This document shows, piece after piece, positions 9,672 to 18,163 of a DNA stretch of 64,000 nt; within the stretch, counting starts at the first letter, position 1, and every line of letters starts with the position of its first letter. The DNA comes from Roseomonas sp. 18066. Lineage in GTDB: Bacteria; Pseudomonadota; Alphaproteobacteria; Acetobacterales; Acetobacteraceae. A program made the position numbers and the translations under genes. The notes under the pieces are model-generated. The model was given only the letters and a program-made list of their open reading frames with translations. It was not told the DNA's origin and did no database searches. The DNA lies in NCBI RefSeq assembly GCF_902706185.1, contig NZ_CACSJM010000005.1, forward strand, positions 22,919 to 86,918, written 5' to 3'.

Positions 9672-10396
9672 GCCACGGCCTCCCCGAGATAGGCCTGCAG
9701 GATTCGCGGATCGTCGCGCATGGTGGCGACCGGGCCTTCCGCCAGGATGCGGCCGCGCTCCAGCAGCACCAGGCGGTCGACAACCTCGATGGCGGCACGC
9801 AGATTCTGCTCGACCAGAAGAACAGAAAGCTTCGGGCCGACCAGGCTGCGCACCTGGCGCAGCACCTCGGTCACCAGCTTCGGCGCCAGGCCGATCGAGG
9901 GCTCGTCGAGCAGCAGCACCGAGGGCCCGAGACGCAGCGCGCGGGCGATGGCCAGCATCTGTCGCTCGCCGCCCGACAGCGCCGAGGCCAGGTGATGCAG
10001 TCGTTCTTTCAGTCGCGGGAACAGCGCATAGATCTCGTCCAGCGAGTGGGCGGGGCGGTCGCTGCCATCCAGCGGGCCGGCCGCCGCGAGATTTTCCTCG
10101 ACGGTCAGCCGCATGAAGACGGCGCCGCCTTCCGGCACCAGCGACAGCCCGCGCGCCACCCGCGCATGGGTGGGCATGGCCGAGACATCCTCGCCACGCA
10201 CGAAGACCTCGCCATCGATGCGCGGCTTGCCGCGCGACCAGCCGAGCAGCGCATTGACCAGCGTCGACTTGCCCGCGCCATTGGCGCCGACCACGCCGAC
10301 CAGCTCGCCCGGCGCCAGCACCAGGTGCGGGATCTCCAGCGCGCGATGCCCGGCATAGGCGACGCGCAAGCCCCGCGCTTCCAGCAGCGGCGTCAT
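9668..10396 (-). CDS. livF: branched-chain amino acid-type ABC transporter ATP-binding protein LivF
   Basis: A cytoplasmic ATPase of 242 aa. It has Walker A GANGAGKST, Q-loop region LVPEGGAVFMRLTVEENL, signature SALSGGERQMLAIARAL, Walker B VLLLDEPSIGLAP and switch VLLVEQN. The glutamate-rich VPEG and VEQN motifs are typical of LivF, not LivG. Its 242-aa length is normal for the family. It pairs with the LivG-like ATPase encoded directly upstream and powers the LivHM permease. Confidence 0.95.
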   Translation of the reverse strand: MTPLLEARGLRVAYAGHRALEIPHLVLAPGELVGVVGANGAGKSTLVNALLGWSRGKPRIDGEVFVRGEDVSAMPTHARVARGLSLVPEGGAVFMRLTVEENLAAAGPLDGSDRPAHSLDEIYALFPRLKERLHHLASALSGGERQMLAIARALRLGPSVLLLDEPSIGLAPKLVTEVLRQVRSLVGPKLSVLLVEQNLRAAIEVVDRLVLLERGRILAEGPVATMRDDPRILQAYLGEAVA

Positions 10397-11175
10397 GCGG
10401 CGCGTCCCAGATAGGCTTCGAGCACGCGCGCATCGGCCTGGACCTCGCGCGGCGTGCCGCTGGCCAGCATGCGGCCCTGCTCCAGCACGACGATGCGGTC
10501 GGCCAGCTGCATGATCAGGTCCATATGATGCTCGATCACCACCAGCGCCGCGCCGCGGTCGCGCAGGCGCCGCAGCAGCGTGGCCAGCCGCGCCATGTCG
10601 GCGCCGCCGAGGCCCGCCGCCGGCTCGTCCAGCATCAGCACCCGCGCGCCGCGGCCCCAGGCGAGCGCGATGGACAGCATGCGCTGGCTGCCATAGGGGA
10701 TGTTGCCCGGGCGCAGCGCATGCATGCCGCGCGGCACGCCAAACTCCTCGAGCAGCGCCGCGGCTTCCTGCTCCAGCGCGGCGCGCGCCCGCGCCTCGCG
10801 CCAGGGCAGCAGCAGGCTGGCGAGCAACCCGCTGCCGGCGTCGCGCTGCAGCACGGCGATCATGTTGTCGCGCACCGTCAGCCCGGCGAAGAAGGCATTC
10901 TGCTGGAAGGCGCGCTTCAACCCCCGCGCCGCCAGGCCATGCGCCGGGACGGCGGTGACCTCGACGCCCTCCAGCCAGACGCGGCCGCTGCGCATCGCCA
11001 GATGCGTGGCCGCGTCGTAGCAGGAGCTCTTGCCGGCACCGTTGGGGCCGATGATGCCGAGGATCTCGCCGGCCGACACCTGCCAGCTGACATCCTGCAG
11101 CGCCACCAGCGCGCCGTAGCGCACGCCGAGCCCCTCGACCCGCAGCAGCGGACCGGCGGTGCCGGCGCCGGTCAT
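10393..11175 (-). CDS. livG: branched-chain amino acid-type ABC transporter ATP-binding protein LivG
   Basis: An ATPase of 260 aa with Walker A GPNGAGKSS, a LivG-typical KRAFQQNAFFAGLTVRDN segment, Walker B VLMLDEPAAGLGG and switch VVIEHHMDLIMQLAD. The ABC signature is unusual: IPYGSQRMLSIALAWG stands where family members normally have LSYGQQR-like residues. The serine, the glycine and the following QR are only partly kept. The start at ATG 11175 overlaps the binding-protein stop by 4 nt. Context and other motifs leave little doubt about the role. Confidence 0.93.
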   Translation of the reverse strand: MTGAGTAGPLLRVEGLGVRYGALVALQDVSWQVSAGEILGIIGPNGAGKSSCYDAATHLAMRSGRVWLEGVEVTAVPAHGLAARGLKRAFQQNAFFAGLTVRDNMIAVLQRDAGSGLLASLLLPWREARARAALEQEAAALLEEFGVPRGMHALRPGNIPYGSQRMLSIALAWGRGARVLMLDEPAAGLGGADMARLATLLRRLRDRGAALVVIEHHMDLIMQLADRIVVLEQGRMLASGTPREVQADARVLEAYLGRAA

Positions 11176-12317
11176 GTGCGAACCTCGATCTTGCCGTCCT
11201 TCACGGTGAAGAGATGGTGGCTCGACTGCATCTGCCCGTCGGCGCTGAAAGAGACATCGCCGAAGACAGTATCCTTGAAGCTGCCGCCGCGGATGCGCCG
11301 CGCGATGGCCTCGCGCTCCAGCGTCTTCAGCTCATTCGCCGCCGCCGCCCAGACCTGCAGCGCCGCGGCGCCCAGCGCCATGAACTTGTCCGGCGTGTAC
11401 TTGATCGATTCCTCGGCGCGCTTGACGAAACGCTGGTTCACCGGGTTGGAGGCGAAGGGCTCGACATTCGGAAAGTAGATGTCGGCGCCGATGATGCCAT
11501 TGGCGGCCTCGCCCGCGACGCTGATGACGCTGGGCGCGACGGTGCCGACGGCGGTGACGAAATCGCCGCGGATGCGCATCTGCCGCGCCTGGCGGATCAG
11601 CGCCGGCAGGCCAGAACCTTCATTGGCGTTGATCGCCACCACGGCATCGGCATTCGCGCCGCGCACATTGGTCAGCGCCACGCGGAAATCGGCCTGGGCG
11701 AAGGGGAATTTCTCTTCGCCCACCTTTTCCCAGACATGGCCGATAGCCTGCAGCTGCGCCTCGATCGAGGCCTGGGCGCCATTGCCATAGGCGTCGTTCT
11801 GGGTGAGGAAGGCGATGCGCTTCGCCCCCGTCGCCTTCAGATGCTCGGCGATAACGCGGCCATCCTGGGCGTTGGAGGAATTCAGCCGCACCGCCAGCGG
11901 ATTTCCGCCGCCGGTCAGGATCGGATCGGCCTTGGACACGGCGGTGATGTCCAGCACGCCGGCGCGCGCGATCACCGTCTGCGTCGCCAGCGTCACCGGG
12001 CTGTTCCAGCCTTCGATGATGACGGACACGCCTTCGGCGATCAGCTCGTTGGCGCGGCTGACGCCGACAGCGGGCGTCGATTCATCGTCGCGCTTGATGA
12101 TCTGCACCGGACGGCCCAGCACGCCGCCGGCCTCGTTGACCATGGCCGCGGCGATCTCGATCGCCTGGGTCACGTGCTGCCCCTGCGGCGCGGCGCCGCC
12201 GCTGAGCGGGAACAGCGCGCCGACCTTGATCGGATCGGCCGCGTAAAGCCGGGCGGGGGCCGCCAGCACGAAAGCACCGGCCGCCGTCACCCGCAGCAAC
12301 TGCCTGCGAGACGTCAT
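11172..12317 (-). CDS. ABC transporter substrate-binding protein, LivK/Peripla_BP_6 type
   Basis: A periplasmic receptor of 381 aa. It begins MTSRRQLLRV with a hydrophobic run ending RLYA, a good Tat signal (SRRQLL). The mature protein starts DPIKVGALFPLSGGAAPQGQ, the usual first strand of the leucine-binding-protein fold, and continues with FLTQNDAYGNGAQASIEAQL. The start at ATG 12317 is preceded by AGGAGG about 10 nt upstream; the open frame further upstream has no better start. It is the first gene of the transporter operon, with the promoter presumably in the 95-bp gap at 12318-12412. It supplies ligand to LivHM; the ligand is unknown. Confidence 0.93.
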   Translation of the reverse strand: MTSRRQLLRVTAAGAFVLAAPARLYAADPIKVGALFPLSGGAAPQGQHVTQAIEIAAAMVNEAGGVLGRPVQIIKRDDESTPAVGVSRANELIAEGVSVIIEGWNSPVTLATQTVIARAGVLDITAVSKADPILTGGGNPLAVRLNSSNAQDGRVIAEHLKATGAKRIAFLTQNDAYGNGAQASIEAQLQAIGHVWEKVGEEKFPFAQADFRVALTNVRGANADAVVAINANEGSGLPALIRQARQMRIRGDFVTAVGTVAPSVISVAGEAANGIIGADIYFPNVEPFASNPVNQRFVKRAEESIKYTPDKFMALGAAALQVWAAAANELKTLEREAIARRIRGGSFKDTVFGDVSFSADGQMQSSHHLFTVKDGKIEVRT

Positions 12318-12379
12318 CCTCTGGACCTCCTCCTGCGCGACCGTTTTCTTGTCGGTACGGTTCGCTGTCGAGCATGGTG

Positions 12380-12396
12380 CCGCGCCGGAAGCGCGG
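12380..12396. terminator. small hairpin between two minus-strand genes
   Basis: CCGCGC and GCGCGG flank a 5-nt loop, 17 nt after the stop of the PRISE-like gene (12413). There is no clear T-tract. It may be a weak terminator separating the CoA-transferase operon from the Liv operon. The rest of the 95-bp gap holds the LivK ribosome-binding site. Confidence 0.35.
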
Positions 12397-12412
12397 ATGG
12401 CAATCCTCTTCC

Positions 12413-13474
12413 TCAGCGCGGCAGGATTCGCGACTCCTGCAGATGCCGCAGCCACCATTCCAGCATGGCGGCGCTGTCGATGCAGTCGCCGAAGCCGGCC
12501 TGGCGGATCTTGATGGTGCTGACCAGCGAGGCGACCTGGTCCTCGCGGCTGAAGGCGAAATCGGCGAATTGCCAGGACGCGCCGACCAGCGTCTCCAGGC
12601 TGTGCGGCGCCAGGCCATGGCGCTCGATCATGCGCTGCCACAGCGGCGCCTTGTCGCTCATGATGATCGGCAGCGACATCGGCTGCGGCGCGCCCATCTC
12701 CATGCCGAAGACCTTGGCCACGACAGGAAAGATGCCGCGCCAGGTCATGGCGTCGCCATTGGTCACGTTGAAGATCTGGTTCGCCGCCGCGGGCGTGCCG
12801 CCAGCCCAGGCGATGGCGGCGGCGAGGATGCGCGCATCGGTCACCTCGGTGATGCGGTCGCCCTTGCCCGGATAGACTAGCGGCAGGCCGAGCTCGCGGC
12901 TGATCGCGGCATAGGCGCCGACCGCGGTCAGCAGGTTCATCGCGCTGCCCAGCGCCAGACCGATCACCGCCTGCGGCCGGAAGATGGTCCAGTCCCAGCC
13001 GCTGCCCGGCTGGCGCGCGCGGATGTCGTCTTCCTGCGCCCAGTAGAAATTCGGATGGATGTGGCGCGGCGCATCCTCCTTGCCGGGGATCGGCATCTGG
13101 CCGAGATGCACGCCATAGGCCTTGGTGCCTTGCAGCAGCGCGACATGCCGCAGCCCCTGCCCTTCCAGCGCGTCGAGGCAGTTGCGCAGCATGGCGCGGT
13201 TGACCGCCATCTGCTCGGTGGCCAGCCAGCCACCGCGCAGGTCGGGCATTTCCTGCAATGCGCCATAGACCAGATGCGTGACGCCCAGGCCGGACAGCGC
13301 CGTCTTCGTCGCCGTCGCGTCGGCAAGGTCCACGGACAGGAACTTTGCCGTCGACGCGAAATCCGGCGCGCGGCGGGACAGGCCGATCACCTCGACGCCG
13401 GCCTCTTCATAATGGCGCAGCGCGGCGCGGCCGACCAGGCCCAGCGCGCCGGCGACCAGGATGCGGCTGCTCAT
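12413..13474 (-). CDS. PRISE-type SDR enone reductase (progesterone 5-beta-reductase/iridoid-synthase-like)
   Basis: The product is 353 aa. It is an atypical extended SDR: GALGLVG at residues 9-15 is the cofactor motif, and instead of YxxxK it carries LLQGTKAYG (Lys 118) and NFYWAQEDD (Tyr 144). These match the catalytic Lys/Tyr pair of plant progesterone 5-beta-reductase and iridoid synthase (TKHY and NFYYxxED motifs). Enzymes of this group reduce activated C=C bonds of enones with NADPH. The ATG at 13474 overlaps the Bug-receptor stop by 4 nt, so uptake and reduction genes are coupled. The natural substrate is unknown; generic annotation would be NAD-dependent epimerase. Family call is strong on motifs. 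Confidence 0.85.
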   Translation of the reverse strand: MSSRILVAGALGLVGRAALRHYEEAGVEVIGLSRRAPDFASTAKFLSVDLADATATKTALSGLGVTHLVYGALQEMPDLRGGWLATEQMAVNRAMLRNCLDALEGQGLRHVALLQGTKAYGVHLGQMPIPGKEDAPRHIHPNFYWAQEDDIRARQPGSGWDWTIFRPQAVIGLALGSAMNLLTAVGAYAAISRELGLPLVYPGKGDRITEVTDARILAAAIAWAGGTPAAANQIFNVTNGDAMTWRGIFPVVAKVFGMEMGAPQPMSLPIIMSDKAPLWQRMIERHGLAPHSLETLVGASWQFADFAFSREDQVASLVSTIKIRQAGFGDCIDSAAMLEWWLRHLQESRILPR

Positions 13475-14427
13475 TCGCGCTTGCCCGCCAGCCGCGCCAC
13501 CACCGGCCGCCAGCGCTCGGCCTGCTGCGCCAGGAAGGTCGCGAAGTCATCCGGAGAGCCGCCGGCGACGAATTGTCCTTCGGCCAGCAGCCGGTCGCGC
13601 AGCTCGGTCGATTGCAGCGCACGCAGCGCCACGGCGTTGAGGCGGTTAATGGCGGCGGCCGGCGTGCGCGCCGGCGCCAGCAGGCCGAACCAGGTCTGCA
13701 CCACCATGTCGGGGCCGAGCTCGGAGAAGTTCGGAATTTCCGGCGTCACCGCCAGCCGCTCCTCGCCGGTCCAGCCGATGATGCGGCCGCGGCCCGAGCG
13801 ATGCGCCGCCAGGCCCGAGCTGCCGCCAACGACGATGACATCCAGCGTGCCGCCCATCAGGTCGTTGAGCTGCTGCGCATCGCCGCGATAGGTGATTTCC
13901 TGCATGCGCATCTTCATGCCTTCCAGCACGGCGACGGCAGCCAGGTTGTTGAAGCTGGTCGGCCCGTTCGAACCGTAGTTCATCGATCCGTTGCGGCTCT
14001 GCGCCAGCTTGACGAAGTCGGCGATGGTGGTGGGCAGGCCGTTGCGCACCACCACCGCGAAGGGCAGCTTGGTCACCAGCACGATCGGGGAAAAGTCCTC
14101 CGACTTGTAGGGCAGGCGGTCGGGCAGCAGCGGGTTCAGCGTCAGCGTGGTGCCCGAGGCCATCAGGATGGTGTGGCCATCGGGCTGGGCGCGGGCCACG
14201 GCCTCGGCGCCGATCACCGTCTGCGCGCCGGGCTTGTTGTCGACCAGCACCGGCTGGCCGAGCAGCGGCGCCATGCCCTCGGCCATCATGCGCGCGGCGA
14301 CGTCGGTGGCCCCGCCCGGCGGGAAGGGCACGATGATGGTCACCGGCCGCGTCGGGAAATCGGCGGCCGCGGCGGGCAGGGCCAGCAGCAGGGCGGCCAG
14401 GCTCGCGAAAAGCTTCCTCCTCAGCAT
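13471..14427 (-). CDS. Bug family tripartite tricarboxylate transporter substrate-binding protein
   Basis: The product is 318 aa, starting at ATG 14427 behind a GGAGGAG site. A Sec signal peptide (MLRRKLFASL, then a run ending PAAAA) precedes the mature TTT-receptor sequence FPTRPVTIIVPFPPGGATDV, the diagnostic first motif. QPVLVDNKPGAQTVIGAE follows at the expected place. Bug receptors bind carboxylates or small polar ligands in the periplasm and usually work with TctA/TctB membrane proteins. None is encoded nearby, so this is an orphan receptor, as is common in this group. It is embedded in an acyl-CoA catabolic operon. Confidence 0.94.
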   Translation of the reverse strand: MLRRKLFASLAALLLALPAAAADFPTRPVTIIVPFPPGGATDVAARMMAEGMAPLLGQPVLVDNKPGAQTVIGAEAVARAQPDGHTILMASGTTLTLNPLLPDRLPYKSEDFSPIVLVTKLPFAVVVRNGLPTTIADFVKLAQSRNGSMNYGSNGPTSFNNLAAVAVLEGMKMRMQEITYRGDAQQLNDLMGGTLDVIVVGGSSGLAAHRSGRGRIIGWTGEERLAVTPEIPNFSELGPDMVVQTWFGLLAPARTPAAAINRLNAVALRALQSTELRDRLLAEGQFVAGGSPDDFATFLAQQAERWRPVVARLAGKRE

Positions 14428-14477
14428 CCTTTTCTTCTCCTCCCTGTGGGCCGGCCGCTGCGTGGCGACCCGCTCCG

Positions 14478-15233
14478 TTATTCGAGTAGTTTTTGTCGTA
14501 GGGCGCGCAGCCGCGTCGCATCGAGGCCCAGCGAGGCCTCGGCAAAATCGTCGATCGAATCGTGGCCCGACAGCGCGCGTTCCAGCGCGGCCTCCAGCAG
14601 CGGCGCATGGGCGCGCATCAGCGTCTGCGCCACCTCCGGCGCGGTGCCGGGCGGGAAGACGCGCTCGCTGCGCCACAGCCCGTTGGTCGCCAGATAGTCT
14701 TGCATCACCGTGGCGCGCGGCACGCCCAGCAAGGTCAGCAGCAGCGCGGCGCCGAAGCCGGTGCGGTCCTTGCCCGCCGAGCAATGGAACAGCAGCGGCA
14801 GGCGATCCGCCTCCAGCATCGTCGCGAACAGCGCACGATAGACGGGCAGCTTCGCTGTCGCATAGGCGGTGTAAGCCTGCGCCAGCAGCGAAAAGACATC
14901 TTCGCCGGTGGCCTGGCCGCGCTCCAGGATATCGCGCAGCGAGGCGCCGACGGTGGGCTCGATCGGCATCGGCACAGCGGTCACGCCGTCTGGCAAGCGG
15001 CTCGGCGCGCGTTCGGCTTCGTGCAGCCCGCGCAGGTCGCAGACCGTCCTCAACCCCAGCGCGCCGACCGTCGCCAGATCGTCGTCGGTCAGGCCAGCGA
15101 GGGCCGCGGAACGGAACACCAGGCCGAAACGCATGCGGCGTCCATCGGCGGTGGCATAGCCGCCCAGGTCGCGCAGATTCGTCGCACCCTGCAGCGCGAT
15201 CACCCGCGGCAGCGTGCCGAGGCCAGCGGACAT
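14478..15233 (-). CDS. tyrosine-protein phosphatase (Y_phosphatase3 type)
   Basis: The product is 251 aa, with ATG 15233 only 1 nt after the enoyl-CoA hydratase stop. The phosphatase signature HCSAGKDRTGFG (CxxGKDRTG P-loop) is intact, and the N-terminal NLRDLGGY motif is the conserved family opening. Such proteins hydrolyse phosphotyrosine or phosphoinositide-like substrates. Its place in an acyl-CoA degradation operon is unexplained; a regulatory or metabolite-phosphatase role is possible. There is no signal peptide, so it is cytoplasmic. Family assignment is firm. Confidence 0.92.
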   Translation of the reverse strand: MSAGLGTLPRVIALQGATNLRDLGGYATADGRRMRFGLVFRSAALAGLTDDDLATVGALGLRTVCDLRGLHEAERAPSRLPDGVTAVPMPIEPTVGASLRDILERGQATGEDVFSLLAQAYTAYATAKLPVYRALFATMLEADRLPLLFHCSAGKDRTGFGAALLLTLLGVPRATVMQDYLATNGLWRSERVFPPGTAPEVAQTLMRAHAPLLEAALERALSGHDSIDDFAEASLGLDATRLRALRQKLLE

Positions 15234-15234
15234 G

Positions 15235-16029
15235 TCAGCGGCCCTTGAACTCAGGGCGGCGCTTGTCGAACCAGGCATCCACCGCCTCGCGATGGTCCTC
15301 GGTCGAATGCGCCAAAGCCTGGTAGGCGGCGGAGAGCTCCAACAGGGACGACAGCCGCATGTGCTGGCCTTCGCGCAGCAGCCGCTTGGTCATGCGCAGC
15401 GCCTGGGGCGGGTTGCGCGCGATGCGGCCGGCCAGCGCCCGGGCGGCGGGCAGCAGCTCCTCGTCGGGGACGATGCGGGAGATCAGGCCACAGGCCAGCG
15501 CCGCCTCGGCATCCAGCCGGTCGCCGGTGAAGGCCATCTCGGCGGCCATGCTCTGGCCGACGGCGCGCGGCAGCAGCCAGGCGCCGCCATCGCCAGGAAC
15601 GATGCCGACACTGACAAAGCTTTCGGCATAGGACGACGATGCGGCGCCGATGCGGATGTCGCACATGCAGGCCAGGTCGAGCCCGGCGCCGATGGCCGGG
15701 CCGTTCACCGCGGCGATGGTCGGCACGTCCAGCTCATACAGCGCCAGCGGGATCTTCTGGATGCCGCGGCGGTAGCTGTCGCGGATCTCGGCGGGCGGCA
15801 TGCCGTAGCGGGCGCGCATCGACTTCAGGTCGCCGCCGGCGGAGAAAGCGCTGCCGGCGCCGGTCAGGATCACGGCGCGCACATCGGGCTCGGCGGCGAT
15901 ACGGGCGCAGGCCTCGGTGAAGGCCTCGGTGCTGCCGCCTTCGATAGACAGGGCGTTGCGCTTCTCGGCGGCGTTCATCGTCAGGGTGACGATGGGGCCG
16001 TCGCGCTCGAAGAGAAGAAAGTCGCTCAT
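15235..16029 (-). CDS. enoyl-CoA hydratase/isomerase family protein
   Basis: A crotonase-fold protein of 264 aa. It has GSAFSAGGDLKSM, the first oxyanion-hole segment, and NGPAIGAGLDLACMCDIRI, the second. The catalytic region reads SVGIVPGDGGAWLLPR, so the residues usually carrying the two glutamates are only partly kept and hydration is not certain; isomerase or thioesterase chemistry is possible. The ATG at 16029 overlaps the preceding acyl-CoA dehydrogenase stop as ATGA. It would act just after the tandem dehydrogenases. Confidence 0.93.
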   Translation of the reverse strand: MSDFLLFERDGPIVTLTMNAAEKRNALSIEGGSTEAFTEACARIAAEPDVRAVILTGAGSAFSAGGDLKSMRARYGMPPAEIRDSYRRGIQKIPLALYELDVPTIAAVNGPAIGAGLDLACMCDIRIGAASSSYAESFVSVGIVPGDGGAWLLPRAVGQSMAAEMAFTGDRLDAEAALACGLISRIVPDEELLPAARALAGRIARNPPQALRMTKRLLREGQHMRLSSLLELSAAYQALAHSTEDHREAVDAWFDKRRPEFKGR

Positions 16030-17015
16030 GCCGTCTCCTGCGGCGCCAGCTTCTGGCGCACGAAATCAAGCGTGCCGGCAAAGTCCACCGGCGCCTCGGC
16101 CAGAAAGGCGCGGCCCAGCCAGCCGGCCCAATAATCGGCGCTGCCATAGAGCGCGCGGCCCTGCAGCAGGCGCGACGTCGACAGATGCAGCTCCAGCTCC
16201 TCGGTGATGCCGATGGCGCCGTGCACGGCATGGGCGATGCCGGCGGCCTCGCGCGCCGCCAGGCCGATGCGGGTCTTGGCCACGGCGACGCGGGCACGGT
16301 CCAGGCCCAGCGGCCCGTCGCCGCCGCCCAGGCTGCCCAGCTGCGCCGCCATGCGCGCGGCGAAGACTTCCTCCGTCAGCACCGACAGCTGCTGCTGCAC
16401 CGCCTGGAAGCCGGCGACGGGCCGGCCGAACTGCTGTCGCACCGTGGCATGCGCGATGCTGGACTCCAGGATCTTTTCCAGCGCCCCCGCCATGGCGGCG
16501 GATTCCAGCCAGGCGCCGAGCAGCAGCCAATCGGCCTCCGGCACCTTCTGGCCGATGCTGGCTTCGGGCCATTCCAGACGGCGCTCGAAGGGCGCGGCGG
16601 CGCCGGTTTCCTGGGCATCGGCCAGCGGCAACAGCGACAGATCGCCGGGCAGGATCGCCCATTCGGCCGGGCGCTGCGCCGGGATGCGGGCCTGCAGGGG
16701 GGCCTCGACGGGCATGGCGATCAGCACCGGGCCGGGCGGCGTGGCGGCGCCGAGCAAAGCGCGGGCGACAGCGGTTTCGCCAATCGGCAGCGGCACGGAG
16801 AAACGGCCCGCGGCCAGCAGGACCGGCAGGAATTCGGCCGGGGTCAGGCCAGCGCCGCCCTCGGCCTCGGGGCGCAGCGCGTCGAGGAAGCCGGCCTCCT
16901 CGACCTTGGCCCAGAGCCCGTCATCGGCGCCGCCGCCGCGCAGCCGCCGGACCAGCGCCGGCGGGCAGTGGCGGGAGAACAGCTCGCCAGCGGCTTCGGC
17001 CAGCAGGTCCTGCAT
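16026..17015 (-). CDS. acyl-CoA dehydrogenase, short divergent partner subunit
   Basis: The product is 329 aa, clearly shorter than a usual 380-aa acyl-CoA dehydrogenase. The C-terminal part is recognisable (RQQFGRPVAGFQAVQQQLS; AHAVHGAIGITEELELH). The FAD-contacting middle beta-domain, however, is reduced and lacks a clear xMTEPxxGSD motif. It directly follows a full-length dehydrogenase with a 1-nt stop/start overlap. In actinobacterial steroid degradation such pairs form alpha2-beta2 heterotetramers in which one partner is catalytically degenerate. By analogy I infer that this is the non-catalytic partner of the gene at 17015-18163. Confidence 0.9.
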   Translation of the reverse strand: MQDLLAEAAGELFSRHCPPALVRRLRGGGADDGLWAKVEEAGFLDALRPEAEGGAGLTPAEFLPVLLAAGRFSVPLPIGETAVARALLGAATPPGPVLIAMPVEAPLQARIPAQRPAEWAILPGDLSLLPLADAQETGAAAPFERRLEWPEASIGQKVPEADWLLLGAWLESAAMAGALEKILESSIAHATVRQQFGRPVAGFQAVQQQLSVLTEEVFAARMAAQLGSLGGGDGPLGLDRARVAVAKTRIGLAAREAAGIAHAVHGAIGITEELELHLSTSRLLQGRALYGSADYWAGWLGRAFLAEAPVDFAGTLDFVRQKLAPQETA

Positions 17016-18163
17016 CAGCGCAACCCCATGCCGCGCGCGATCATGCCGCGCAGGATCTCGCGCGTGCCGCCGCGCAGCGAATAGGACGGCGCCATGGCCG
17101 CGGTATAGGCCAGCACCCGCAGCAGCCCGGGCGGCGGCGCGGCGTCGGGGTCGGCGCCCAGCGCCTCGGTCAGCAGCGCCGGGATGGCCTGCTCGAAGCT
17201 GGTGCCAAGGTCTTTTACAAGTGCCGCCTCGACGATGGGGCTGTCTCCCGCCACGAGCCGCGCCGTGACCGCCACCGACAGCGCCCGCAAGGTGGCGAGC
17301 TCAGCCAGCAGCCGGCCCAGCAGGCGTTCGGTGCCGGCATCGGCGCCGCGCTCGCGCAGGTAGTTGGCCCAACAATCCAGCAGGACAGCAGACGAAAAGA
17401 TACGCTCGGGGCCGCTGCGCTCGAAGGCGAGCTCGGCATTGACCTGGGCCCAGCCGGCGCCTTCCGCGCCGATCAGCGCGTCCTCGCCCAGCAGGACGTC
17501 CTCGAAGACAACTTCGGAAAAATGCGCCTCGCCGGCCAGGTCGCGGATCGGGTTGATGGTGACCCCCGGCAGCGACAGGTCGACGATGACCTGGGACAGG
17601 CCATTCTGGCGGTCGGCCGAGCTGCCGGAGGTGCGGACCAGCGCGATCATGAACTGCGCGTGCTGGGCGTGGGTGGTCCAGATCTTGGCGCCGTTCAGCC
17701 GCCAGCCCTTCCCTTCGGGCACGGCGCGCGTCGTCACGCTGGCCAGGTCGGAGCCGGCATTGGGCTCGCTCATGCCGATGCAGAAGAAGGAAGTGCCGGA
17801 AACGATCTTCGGGATGTGGAAGCGGCGCTGCGCCTCGCTGCCGAAGCGCAGGATCAGCGGGCCGCTTTGCCGGTCGGCGATCCAATGCGCGGCGACCGGG
17901 GCGCCGGCGGCCAGCAATTCCTCCACCAGCACATAGCGGGCGAAGGGGCCGCGGCCGGCGCCGCCATATTCCACCGGGAAGGTCAGGCCGAGCCAGCCGC
18001 GCCCGGCCAGCGCCCGGCTGAAGCCGGCATCGAAGCCCATCCAGGAGCGGGCCCGGCGCTCGGGGGCGATCGACGGGATGCGCGCGCGCAGGAAGTCGCG
18101 GATCTCTCCCCGAAAGGCTTCGTCGGCGGCGGGGATGCTGCCGAGGGCCAGGGCGCCGATCAC
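17015..18163 (-). CDS. acyl-CoA dehydrogenase
   Basis: A full-length enzyme of 382 aa. It has FFCIGMSEPNAGSDLASV in the middle domain, KIWTTHAQHAQFMIALVRT after it, and the C-terminal YSLRGGTREILRGMIARG FAD/interface helix. The catalytic base is probably the Glu in FERSGPERI. The start is GTG at 18163, overlapping the CoA-transferase stop (GTGA); the first internal ATG would remove about 40 residues. It should oxidise the CoA thioester made by the preceding CoA transferase, probably as a heteromer with the next gene product. Confidence 0.92.
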   Translation of the reverse strand: MIGALALGSIPAADEAFRGEIRDFLRARIPSIAPERRARSWMGFDAGFSRALAGRGWLGLTFPVEYGGAGRGPFARYVLVEELLAAGAPVAAHWIADRQSGPLILRFGSEAQRRFHIPKIVSGTSFFCIGMSEPNAGSDLASVTTRAVPEGKGWRLNGAKIWTTHAQHAQFMIALVRTSGSSADRQNGLSQVIVDLSLPGVTINPIRDLAGEAHFSEVVFEDVLLGEDALIGAEGAGWAQVNAELAFERSGPERIFSSAVLLDCWANYLRERGADAGTERLLGRLLAELATLRALSVAVTARLVAGDSPIVEAALVKDLGTSFEQAIPALLTEALGADPDAAPPPGLLRVLAYTAAMAPSYSLRGGTREILRGMIARGMGLR

